Source of the DNA: Cyclobacteriaceae bacterium
GTDB taxonomy: Bacteria > Bacteroidota > Bacteroidia > Cytophagales > Cyclobacteriaceae
Reading direction: 5' to 3'
NCBI GenBank assembly: GCA_029882675.1
Contig: JAOUKJ010000002.1
Coordinates: 1-31,551 of the forward strand
Length of the DNA stretch: 31,551 nt
In this document: positions 24,780 through 31,551 of the stretch, piece by piece
How the letters are laid out: every line of letters begins with the position of its first letter
Position numbering within the stretch: the stretch's first letter is position 1
The notes under the pieces: generated by a model
Told to the model about the DNA's origin: nothing
The model's input: the letters and a program-made list of their open reading frames with translations, nothing else
Database searches by the model: none
Made by a program: the position numbers and the translations under genes

Positions 24780-26969
24780 ATGATAAAAAGAGTTTTACCC
24801 CCCTTGCTGGTTGTTCTGTTTTTCCTCCCTGCACTGCTTCAGGCTCAGGATTTTTCCAACAATTTTGAAGAGTATCAATACCACATCAAAAAAGCACGGG
24901 GCGATATTCGTATTGATGGGGTTGTCGATGAAGCGGATTGGGCAGAAGCCCAAACGGCTGGAAACTTCCGGCGGGTATTGCCCATTGACACGGGATATTC
25001 TGACACCAAATCGGAGGTAAAGGTAACCTACGATGACCAGAACCTATACTTTGTATTTATCAATTATGAAGAACTGCCTAAACCCTATATTGTAGAATCC
25101 ATGCGCCGTGACTGGTCTTTTAGCAACAACGACAACTTCCTCATTTTTATTGATCCTTTCAACGATAAGACCAACGGTTTTGCGTTTGGTTCCAATGCTG
25201 CCGGTGCCCAATGGGATGGTTTACAGGAAAACGGCGGAGCGGTGAACCTGAATTGGGACAACGCCTGGATTTCCAAGACCGTGGAATATGAAGACCGCTG
25301 GGTAACAGAAATGGCAATCCCTTTCAAAATACTCCGCTACCGGCGTGACATACCACGTTGGGGGGTTAATTTCAGCCGTTTGGATGTGAAGCGCAATGAA
25401 AAATCGGCCTGGGCGCCCGTGCCCCGGCAATTTCCTACGGCCAGCCTGGCTTTTACAGGAAGCCTGGTTTGGGATCAGCCGCCACCGGAAACAGGTACTA
25501 ATGTTTCCCTGATTCCATATGCTTTAGCAAGCACATACAAAGACAATGAAACCAATGCTGATCCTAAAAACAGGCTGGATGCCGGCCTGGATGCAAAAAT
25601 AGCCCTGAGCTCGTCCATCAATCTTGATCTGACCATCAATCCCGATTTCAGCCAGGTAGAAGTGGATCGGCAGGTACTTAACCTGAGTCGGTTTGAAATT
25701 TACTATCCGGAGAGACGACAGTTTTTCCTTGAAAACAGTGACCTGTTTAGCGGATATGGCAATGAAAGAATCCGGCCCTTTTTCTCCAGAAGAATAGGAT
25801 TGGAAAGCCCCATTTATGGAGGGGCAAGGGTAAGTGGTAAGATTAATAAAGACTGGCGGGCCGGATTGCTCAATATGCAAACGGGCCGGGTAGATTCAAC
25901 CAATACACCTTCTGCAAACTATACCGTTGCCACCGTTCAGCGTCAACTTTTTACCCGTTCCAATATTTCAGCCATTTTCGTCAACAAACAGAATTTCGGA
26001 CTCACTGGCGAAGACACACTGGCCGGACGGAACGAATACAACCGCGTAGCCGGCCTGGATTATAACCTGGCCAGCGAAAACAACAAATGGCAGGGCAAAG
26101 TCGTGTATCATCAATCTTTTGATGATGGCATAAAAGGCAAGGCCTTTGCGCATGCTACCAACCTGGCTTATAAATCACAAATCATGACGTTGGCCTGGAA
26201 CCATGAGATCATCGGGGCAAATTACAACCCTGAAGTAGGGTACACTCCCCGGAAGGATTATTACAGCTTTTATCCTGAATTTGCTTACCGCTTTTATACT
26301 GAAAGCGATAAGATCAACTACCATGGCCCCAAAGCCGATGCCCGGTTTATCTATAATATGCAAAACCAGCTCACAGACAAGACGCTCTCACTTGACTACA
26401 TGTTGCTGCTCCTGAATACTTCTTCCTTTCAGGTAGGTGCCAGGCAAAGCATGGTGGTTCTCGACCGCGATTTTGACCCCACGCGTACAGGTGCGGGAGG
26501 TGACTCACTTAAACTGGGCTCCGAACATCAATGGACGCAGTATGATTTAGTATATACCTCCGATAAACGTAAACTGTTTACGTTTTTCAGCAGATTATAT
26601 GCCGGAGGTTTTTTCAATGGCCAGTCAAAGGGTTTTAACGTAAACATGCAGTACCGTTACCAACCTTACGGGAGCATAGCGCTGGCTGCCACCTACAACG
26701 ACATTGACCTGCCCGATCCCTATAATGATGCGCAGCTGTGGCTGATTGGCCCAAAAATTGACCTCACACTTACCGATAAAGTGTTCTTCTCTACGTTTAT
26801 ACAATACAATAATCAGGCAAACAATTTCAATATCAATTCAAGGTTCCAGTGGCGGTTTAAGCCGGTATCCGATTTATTTATCGTATATTCCGACAATTAT
26901 TATGCTGAGACATTCACGGAAAAAAACCGTGCACTTGTCGTAAAACTTTCTTACTGGCTCAATATGTAG
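24780..26969 (+). CDS. DUF5916 protein: CBM9-like domain plus outer-membrane barrel
   Basis: This encodes 729 residues. The start at 24780 gives a signal peptide ('VLPPLLVVLFFLPALLQAQ'). Residues ~30-220 resemble the carbohydrate-binding-family-9-like domain, with 'IRIDGVVDEADWAEAQ', 'VTYDDQNLYFVF', 'FLIFIDPFNDKTNGFAFGSN' and 'WVTEMAIPFKILRY'. The rest (~240-729) is a DUF5916 region with many alternating strands and aromatic ends, finishing 'ALVVKLSYWLNM' as an outer-membrane barrel would. The family is common in Bacteroidota; function is not established. It is followed 18 bp later by the Dabb gene. Confidence 0.88.
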   Translation: MIKRVLPPLLVVLFFLPALLQAQDFSNNFEEYQYHIKKARGDIRIDGVVDEADWAEAQTAGNFRRVLPIDTGYSDTKSEVKVTYDDQNLYFVFINYEELPKPYIVESMRRDWSFSNNDNFLIFIDPFNDKTNGFAFGSNAAGAQWDGLQENGGAVNLNWDNAWISKTVEYEDRWVTEMAIPFKILRYRRDIPRWGVNFSRLDVKRNEKSAWAPVPRQFPTASLAFTGSLVWDQPPPETGTNVSLIPYALASTYKDNETNADPKNRLDAGLDAKIALSSSINLDLTINPDFSQVEVDRQVLNLSRFEIYYPERRQFFLENSDLFSGYGNERIRPFFSRRIGLESPIYGGARVSGKINKDWRAGLLNMQTGRVDSTNTPSANYTVATVQRQLFTRSNISAIFVNKQNFGLTGEDTLAGRNEYNRVAGLDYNLASENNKWQGKVVYHQSFDDGIKGKAFAHATNLAYKSQIMTLAWNHEIIGANYNPEVGYTPRKDYYSFYPEFAYRFYTESDKINYHGPKADARFIYNMQNQLTDKTLSLDYMLLLLNTSSFQVGARQSMVVLDRDFDPTRTGAGGDSLKLGSEHQWTQYDLVYTSDKRKLFTFFSRLYAGGFFNGQSKGFNVNMQYRYQPYGSIALAATYNDIDLPDPYNDAQLWLIGPKIDLTLTDKVFFSTFIQYNNQANNFNINSRFQWRFKPVSDLFIVYSDNYYAETFTEKNRALVVKLSYWLNM

Positions 26970-26987
26970 TGATTACAGAAAAAAGAT

Positions 26988-27404
26988 ATGTCTAAAACAA
27001 GGAGGAAATTTTTAAAAGAAAGCGCTGGTGGCGCACTGGCGTTGGGGCTGGCTCCTGCGCTACTTAACAGTTGTTCAATCCCTAAAACTGATCATAATAA
27101 TATGTTTGTACATCATGTATTTTTTTGGCTGCACGATCCTCAGAACGAGGAGGTGCGCAAAGCTTTCCAGGAAGGACTGGAAAAACTCGTGACCATTGAA
27201 ACCATCAAGTTTAAGCACTTAGGCATACCTGCTGATACTGACCGTCCGATCATTGACACCAGTTATGCCTATTCGCTCTTAGTCGCTTTTGACGACAAAG
27301 CAGGCCATGATATTTATCAGGAACACCCTGTACACAAAGAGTTCATCGCCAATTGTGAACAATACTGGAGCAAGGTACAGATTTATGATTCCGTGCCTTA
27401 TTAA
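26988..27404 (+). CDS. Tat-exported Dabb-family lipoprotein
   Basis: This encodes 138 residues. The N-terminus has a twin-arginine motif ('KTRRKFLKES') followed by a hydrophobic stretch and 'LLNSC', a lipobox with Cys near residue 29. The mature part (from ~38) begins 'MFVHHVFFWLHDP' and includes 'KFKHLGIPA' and 'SYAYSLLVAFDDKAGHDIYQEHPVHKEFI'. This is the stress-responsive alpha/beta barrel (Dabb) domain, a small ferredoxin-like fold that dimerises. Most Dabb proteins are cytoplasmic; the Tat/lipoprotein form is frequent in Bacteroidota. It probably shares a transcript with the DUF5916 gene and converges on a second Tat lipoprotein gene. Confidence 0.88.
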   Translation: MSKTRRKFLKESAGGALALGLAPALLNSCSIPKTDHNNMFVHHVFFWLHDPQNEEVRKAFQEGLEKLVTIETIKFKHLGIPADTDRPIIDTSYAYSLLVAFDDKAGHDIYQEHPVHKEFIANCEQYWSKVQIYDSVPY

Positions 27405-27408
27405 ATTT

Positions 27409-27452
27409 AATATTCGGTAGAGAAATAATGTATTATACCTCTACCGAATATT
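27409..27452. terminator. Bidirectional hairpin between convergent genes
   Basis: The arms AATATTCGGTAGAG (27409-27422) and CTCTACCGAATATT (27439-27452) pair perfectly over 14 bp around a 16-base loop. It lies between two convergent stops (27404 and 27460) and probably ends both transcripts. The T-runs are short and broken, so it is a weak classical terminator. Confidence 0.75.
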
Positions 27453-27459
27453 TAAATAT

Positions 27460-28242
27460 CTAACCATATTTTTCAAGGGCCATGCCCACAGGCAGGATTT
27501 CCAGGCCTGACACTTTTACCCAACGTTCAAGCATTTCATCCAGACGAGCTGCACTCATCGGCCCCCAGCCTTCACCATCCAGGCCATGGGTATTTAGAAT
27601 GAGCCACCCCCCTTTTTCTTTCAGGAAACTTTCTACTTTTTCTTCCACCCAATTGTCAATGTTCTCCGGGCCTTTTGAAGCACAATATAATATTTTAGAG
27701 TCCACGTTGGGAATGGGATTCAGAGCATCGCCCCCTCCGGTACGTATGGCGCGTACCTTCGTTGCTGTCCAGTCATTCAATGCTTTGGTGGAAGAATTGA
27801 ACGGAAAGTTGAAAACCGCTTTTGTGCCATCATAACCGTCGAGGTGTTTCTCAAAAAAAGCGAGGCATTTTTCGATAAGTCCCTGGGCCTCCTCCAAAGG
27901 CATTTTACCCAGATTAGCATGCTTCCAGCTGTGAGGCATGACTTCATGACCCCGTTTGAGCAAAGCGTTCCAGTCATTAAAATCACCCAGAATTTCAGGG
28001 AGAATATAGGGATCCACGGCCTCAAAATCATCCAGATGCCCGGAGGCAATCACATTGAAGCAAGCGGAAAGACCATGTTTCTCATAGATATCGGCGATGG
28101 TGTAAAATGATTTTTTAAATCCGTCGTCAAAACTGAGGGAAAGGATGTGTGTTGCCGGCTGCGAAGGTGTACAGGAAGGGCCGGTCATTCCCAGACCTAC
28201 AGCACCCAGGCCGGCTATTTTGTTGAATGTTCTTCGTTTCAT
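27460..28242 (-). CDS. Tat/lipoprotein polysaccharide deacetylase (NodB-like)
   Basis: This encodes 260 residues. The N-terminus has a twin-arginine-like motif ('MKRRTFNKIAG') and a lipobox 'TGPSC' with Cys near residue 24. The catalytic domain shows NodB motif 1 'SFDDGF' near 37 (base and metal Asp) and motif 2 'HSWKH' near 101 (metal-binding His pair). Family 4 carbohydrate esterases remove N- or O-acetyl groups from chitin, peptidoglycan or other glycans; the substrate here is unknown. A TAGATTTA box, one mismatch from the promoter consensus, lies at 28267-28274 (minus). Confidence 0.87.
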   Translation of the reverse strand: MKRRTFNKIAGLGAVGLGMTGPSCTPSQPATHILSLSFDDGFKKSFYTIADIYEKHGLSACFNVIASGHLDDFEAVDPYILPEILGDFNDWNALLKRGHEVMPHSWKHANLGKMPLEEAQGLIEKCLAFFEKHLDGYDGTKAVFNFPFNSSTKALNDWTATKVRAIRTGGGDALNPIPNVDSKILYCASKGPENIDNWVEEKVESFLKEKGGWLILNTHGLDGEGWGPMSAARLDEMLERWVKVSGLEILPVGMALEKYG

Positions 28243-28285
28243 TGAAATGAGGTGGTTGATGGTTGGTAAATCTAGGGGAGATAGG

Positions 28286-28336
28286 AATAAGTAGCAAGTA
28301 GTTTATTAAAAGTAATAAGTAGCAAGTAATAAGTAA
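28286..28336. repeat. Short AAGTAGCAAGTA-type direct repeats
   Basis: AATAAGTAGCAAGTA occurs at 28286-28300 and again at 28314-28328, followed by a third, shorter AATAAGTAA. AGCAAGTAAT recurs at 28405-28414. They lie upstream of the deacetylase gene in a 216-bp gap with no gene. This looks like simple-sequence expansion. Confidence 0.7.
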
Positions 28337-28458
28337 TTAGACTTTGCGAGTGGAAAGGCAATAGGACAACCCCTTAGCCTACGAACAGCTTCCTGAGCAA
28401 GGGAAGCAAGTAATATATTTGATTGCTGGATGGGATAAAGAAATTTATTGACCTACTC

Positions 28459-29316
28459 TTATTTTTTCAATTTTTTCCTGAAAACAGGCATGGGCTTATA
28501 AAATCCCGGGTCAATACCCGCTTCCTGTAATCGTTGTTTTAATATAGGCATATCATCCATTTCAAAAGGGATGTGATAGGCCATCTCACTTAGTAGATAT
28601 AGAAAGGAAAAATATTGCTGTGTTTGCGCTAAGTTTTGATCCATTATCTCAGCAAGTTCCCTGACCCTCTTTTTATTGCCATTCTGCCACAACCAATTTA
28701 AAATAAAAGGACTGTCAAGGTATCTGTCAATTCTTATCATTGAATCTATTGCTACTATAGGGTCTTGTATTCCAGGAATATTTTTTCCCGTCCAAAATTC
28801 TATCATAGCATAATTCGCAGAATCTTTTTTGATCTCAAACCGTGAAGAATCAAATACCGGATTATAAGATTCTGCCATCAATCTATTAAAGACCTGCTTC
28901 CTTTTCAAAATTTGTGGTGATGTAGATGTTTTCTCTTTTACCTTTAATACTTCATGTACCTTTTCAAATTGGCCCAGATAGGTGAGGATATTTGCTTTAG
29001 CAGTAAAATTCCAGGGACTAACAGGATTAGACTGGATGGATAAATCGGCCAGCTGAAGGGCCTTTTGAAAATTGATGTTGATTTGTTGTTGGGCTATTTC
29101 CTTCGTAAAATCCAGACTGTCGGGTATATCAGAATAATGCCAATAGGCATCTGCCTGCATGAAATATGCCAGGGATATGCTCGAATCTATCGCCAACGCT
29201 TTTTCAAACCAGGCATTGGCCTCCCACAAGGATATGTCTGGTATTGCATCATGATAATCGTTATATATTTTTTGTTTAATAAAAAAAACCGGTGGGTAAA
29301 TCAATATTGGCACCAA
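28459..29316 (-). pseudogene. TPR-like C-terminal fragment, probably 5'-truncated
   Basis: The open frame of 285 codons has no good start: the first codons are TTG and GTG at 29316/29313, and no ATG occurs before residue ~53. It contains TPR-type helices ('LWEANAWFEKALAIDSSISLAYFMQADAYWHY', 'NFQKALQLADLSIQSNPVSPWNFTAKANILTYLGQFEKV'), like the C-terminal half of larger kinase or adenylate-cyclase proteins. Just upstream, another frame on the same strand reads about 20 sensible codons ('EDKKKPSILNPLRTV'), which would join this one by a frameshift, but it too begins after a stop with no start. I infer a decayed or truncated gene. A short intact gene using TTG is possible. Confidence 0.55.
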
Positions 29317-29462
29317 ACCGTCCTCAAAGGATTAAGTATAGAAGGTTTTTTCTTATCCTCCTGAATTATCTATCAGAATAGTTTATAAAATAAAACTAAT
29401 TATTATCTTTAGTTAATTTTAACCTCTGGTTTAAAACTTTTATACTTTAATTATTAATTCAA

Positions 29463-30035
29463 ATGATTATGAAAAAGCTATTCGTATTGATGATCTCTGT
29501 GTTTTTATTGACTTATTCCGGATGGGGCCAAACAATGGTGAGCATCAGGCCCGGATTGAATTTTAATGGTTTCCAAATAGGCAAACGGGGTGAAAAAATA
29601 ATTTTCTATGGGGGAATGCAACATGCTGGCTTTTTTAATAAATATGAAGGCAGCAATTTTACAGATGTTACAAAAACGAGTGTTCTGATGCCATTTGTTG
29701 GCGTCAAATACCTTGTCTATCAGCAAGAAAGCCTAATTGGTTATGTCAATGGCATGATTATGAAACCGGTATTCTATGGTAAATCTGAAACTGATGGCCA
29801 GGCAAATCCCAATTTCAAAGATGATTTAAAAGCTTTAAAAATATGGGGTTTTGAGCTGGGATATGGCATGGAATACTTCCTTGCCAAACAGTTTAGCCTG
29901 GGGGGGGAATTCGGGCTGAGATTGGCTACTTATAAACGTGAATCGACAGATCCAAATTTTAGCTATGCGGATAACTTTCGTTTTAACATGCTCTATTCAT
30001 CTGTTTCGTTCAATTTCTATTTAGTAAAAGAATAA
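29463..30035 (+). CDS. Small outer-membrane beta-barrel-like protein
   Basis: This encodes 190 residues from ATG 29463 (or 29469). A signal peptide ('KKLFVLMISVFLLTYSGWGQ') is followed by short amphipathic strands, such as 'MVSIRPGLNFNGF', 'LMPFVGVKYLVYQ', 'WGFELGYGMEYFLAKQFSLGGEFGLRL' and 'MLYSSVSFNFYLV'. That gives about eight strands ending in an aromatic residue, as in OmpA/OmpW-like barrels. No function is recognised. It is followed by the second copy of the structured element. Confidence 0.78.
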   Translation: MIMKKLFVLMISVFLLTYSGWGQTMVSIRPGLNFNGFQIGKRGEKIIFYGGMQHAGFFNKYEGSNFTDVTKTSVLMPFVGVKYLVYQQESLIGYVNGMIMKPVFYGKSETDGQANPNFKDDLKALKIWGFELGYGMEYFLAKQFSLGGEFGLRLATYKRESTDPNFSYADNFRFNMLYSSVSFNFYLVKE

Positions 30036-30051
30036 ATAATATAAAGTCTTA

Positions 30052-30074
30052 TTAACCTGAATAATTCAGGTTAA
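30052..30074. repeat. 10-bp inverted repeat after the small barrel gene
   Basis: TTAACCTGAA (30052-30061) and TTCAGGTTAA (30065-30074) pair perfectly over a 3-base loop, 17 bp after the stop at 30035. There is no T-run. It directly abuts copy B of the structured element but has no equivalent beside copy A, so it belongs to the local gene rather than to the element. Confidence 0.6.
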
Positions 30075-30194
30075 GGGTTACTCACTTATTTAAGTGACCA
30101 AAAAAAAATGTATTTTAAAATGTATTCCCGCCCTGGGACGGGAAAACATCTTTTTCTTTATTCCCTAAAATACACTTGCGGATTTTAGGGAATA
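30073..30194 (+). repeat. Paired structured intergenic element, copy B
   Basis: This is the inverted copy of 11897-12018. The 13-bp stem is 30159-30171 with 30182-30194 and loop ACACTTGCGG. It differs from copy A at three base pairs on both arms, and all three still pair. The GC-rich hairpin is 30120-30149 (one A-A mismatch, CCC/GGG inner stem), and TCACTT/AAGTGA (30082-30087 with 30092-30097) gives 6 bp. It lies upstream of the scramblase-like gene start (30287), with the 13-bp hairpin nearest that start, matching copy A and the kinase gene. A short TTTAAATATAT also follows in both (30205-30215 and 11865-11875). Confidence 0.8.
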
Positions 30195-30286
30195 TTTCAA
30201 GGTGTTTAAATATATACTTGTTCACTAAGCCGGAAGCCCTTACATTTACAACTTGTTCTGTTTATTATTCAATTAAAAACCTATAG

Positions 30287-30874
30287 ATGAATCCTGTTCT
30301 AAACCGTAACCTATTTTTTGTCAAAGAACACGTCGGCATGTTTAAAGCAGCCAACAACTACGACATTCTGGATCCTGAAAGCCAGGAAATGATTATGACC
30401 TGCCGCGAAGAAAATCTGGGTTTTTTTACAAAAATACTGAGGTTTACCGGTTACAAAAAAATGACCCCTTTCCATGTAGAGATAAAAACACCTTCGGGAG
30501 AAAAAATATTATCAGTAAAACGGGGAGTTTCTATCTTTCTTTCTAAAGTGGAAGTACTTGATGAAAATGATAAATTAATTGGTAAATTCAATCAAAAGCT
30601 CTTTTCGATAGGAGGTAAATTTGATGTTTTGGATGCCAATGATGCGTTTATGTGTCAGCTCAAGGGAAAATGGACGAGCTGGGACTTTAAATTTGTGCGG
30701 GACGATATGGAGTTCGCCCATGTGAGTAAAAAGTGGGCTGGCCTTGGCAAAGAACTGTTTACCTCGGCCGACAACTATATGCTCGAAATCAACGAAAAAG
30801 TGAACCCTGACAATCCCATCAGGCTGCTGATACTGGCTGCCGTAATGTGTATTGATATGGTATTAAAGGAATAG
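30287..30874 (+). CDS. LURP-one-related / scramblase-like protein
   Basis: This encodes 195 residues with no signal peptide. The pattern 'NLFFVKEHVGMFKAANNYDILDPESQEMIMTCREE', then 'FHVEIKTPSGEKILSVKRG', 'VEVLDENDKLIGKFNQK', 'GKFDVLDANDAFMCQLKGKWTSWDF' and a final hydrophobic helix 'IRLLILAAVMCIDMVL' matches the phospholipid scramblase / LURP-one-related (Tubby-like barrel) family. Bacterial members are widespread with no assigned function; membrane tethering by the C-terminal helix is expected from that fold. A TACATTTA box, one mismatch from consensus, lies at 30241-30248. The next gene starts 12 bp later. Confidence 0.85.
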   Translation: MNPVLNRNLFFVKEHVGMFKAANNYDILDPESQEMIMTCREENLGFFTKILRFTGYKKMTPFHVEIKTPSGEKILSVKRGVSIFLSKVEVLDENDKLIGKFNQKLFSIGGKFDVLDANDAFMCQLKGKWTSWDFKFVRDDMEFAHVSKKWAGLGKELFTSADNYMLEINEKVNPDNPIRLLILAAVMCIDMVLKE

Positions 30875-30886
30875 AAAAACCGATAC

Positions 30887-31453
30887 TTGTTTAAAAAAAA
30901 GAACTTGAAAAAGCATATTTACGCTACGGCTTTAATTGTGGGTTTATTATTGGCCGTATTGCCTGTATATGCCCAGGAAGGGCACGTACTTGATATAGGG
31001 GTACGTCTTCAAAAGACAGTTCAACTCTACAATGAAAACGGTATTTCAATACAGTATTCTAATGATGCGCTGTTGTCGGAAAAACTTTATTTTGGATTGA
31101 GCTATGTCACCAGCCGGCTGGGTTCTGCTTTGGGATCCAATGCCATCAAACAGCACAATTTGTTGCTTTCTTCTTCGCTGTTTTTTCGACCGGAACATAA
31201 AATAAGGCCTCTAGTCCGGTTAAATACAGGCTATTTCGCGGCCAACTACGAAGAAGAAATGTTTAAAACCATCCCACACCGGTCTATGCTGTTATCGATG
31301 GAAACCGGGCTCTGCTTCGATACAAGCCTGCCGTTGAAAATCACCGGCACCCTGGGTTATAACCTCATCACAGGCAATGGTGTTGACGGGCCCGGCACAT
31401 TGTTGCCCCTTTATTTTCAAACTACTATTTCATGGGATATCTTGAAAAAATGA
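30887..31453 (+). CDS. Outer-membrane beta-barrel-like exported protein
   Basis: This encodes 188 residues from TTG at 30887; another in-frame TTG at 30905 is equally good because it starts the signal peptide directly ('KKHIYATALIVGLLLAVLPVYAQ'). No ATG is available. The mature part alternates polar and hydrophobic residues in strands such as 'LYFGLSYVTSRLG', 'HNLLLSSSLFFRPEHKIRPLVRLNTGYF' and 'LPLYFQTTISWDI', as in small outer-membrane barrels. No function is recognised. Its stop overlaps the start of the next gene (ATGA at 31450), so they are probably one operon with the scramblase-like gene. Confidence 0.75.
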   Translation: MFKKKNLKKHIYATALIVGLLLAVLPVYAQEGHVLDIGVRLQKTVQLYNENGISIQYSNDALLSEKLYFGLSYVTSRLGSALGSNAIKQHNLLLSSSLFFRPEHKIRPLVRLNTGYFAANYEEEMFKTIPHRSMLLSMETGLCFDTSLPLKITGTLGYNLITGNGVDGPGTLLPLYFQTTISWDILKK

Positions 31454-31551
31454 AAAGATTAGCCATCGTAATTTCACTGGTTATTGGGGTGGCCGCCTGC
31501 GAGAAAGAGCCCCTTATCACCGACACCATGCTCGATGGGGACATCGTATAT
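31450..31551 (+). CDS. Lipoprotein, partial (cut by window end)
   Basis: Thirty-four codons are visible from the ATG at 31450. The start reads 'MKRLAIVISLVIGVAACEKE', a lipoprotein signal peptide with the acceptor Cys at residue 17. The mature part cannot be identified from the remaining 17 residues. It overlaps the previous stop by 4 bp, implying translational coupling. Confidence 0.75.
   Translation, partial: MKRLAIVISLVIGVAACEKEPLITDTMLDGDIVY

Noticed and set aside
29065..29364. Plus-strand ORF opposite the TPR-like frame
   Set aside because: Its 99 codons are mostly the antisense of the TPR-like region, and it has no recognisable domain or promoter.

Overview
The window is chromosomal DNA from a Bacteroidota bacterium, most likely a Cytophagales-type marine or soil organism. 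The phylum is well supported. There is a type IX secretion (T9SS) adhesin with a gliding-motility-type C-terminal domain next to a PorP/SprF gene, a two-component regulator with an N-terminal propeller, a DUF5916 protein, a head-GIN protein and a type B L31 protein. Several genes carry perfect TAnnTTTG promoter elements, the -7 box of this phylum, and Shine-Dalgarno sequences are not evident. The order-level placement is inference. I found no tRNA, rRNA, CRISPR array, transposase or phage gene.

Layout. Positions 1-1378 hold a partial head-GIN (DUF2807) gene and a small lipoprotein of unknown function. Positions 1474-7741 (minus strand) form a tight three-gene operon: a 1318-residue repeat adhesin, a PorP/SprF protein with a very basic C-terminal tail, and a secreted GH3 beta-N-acetylhexosaminidase-like enzyme. 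Next come a two-membrane-segment protein (8057-8680) and a 1036-residue membrane sensor kinase (8713-11823, minus). rpmE type B and a Wzi/RemB-like outer-membrane barrel diverge from 12513/12617. The barrel gene leads into an MsbA-like ABC exporter, a small membrane protein overlapping gmhA, and a CPA2 cation/H+ antiporter with an RCK tail (up to 19415).

Positions 19907-24508 are on the minus strand: an acyltransferase-like membrane protein, then nfeD, kdsB and a carboxypeptidase-regulatory-like domain protein packed together. Positions 24780-27404 hold a DUF5916 protein and a Tat-exported Dabb lipoprotein. These converge on a Tat/lipoprotein polysaccharide deacetylase across a 14-bp hairpin. 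The end of the window has a TPR-like gene with no good start, two outer-membrane-barrel-like proteins, a LURP-one/scramblase-like protein and the first codons of another lipoprotein.

A cell-envelope theme runs through the window: gmhA (heptose) and kdsB (Kdo) for LPS core, the MsbA-like exporter, the Wzi-like barrel, NfeD, and several surface proteins. The most interesting non-coding signals are two. First, a ~122-bp element occurs twice in inverted orientation, 18 kb apart (11897-12018 and 30073-30194). Its 13-bp hairpin differs between copies by three compensatory base-pair changes, and both copies sit upstream of a gene start in the same relative orientation. Second, a ~109-bp sequence is duplicated almost perfectly, 288 bp apart (19470-19578 and 19758-19866), each copy ending on the minus strand in an intrinsic terminator.
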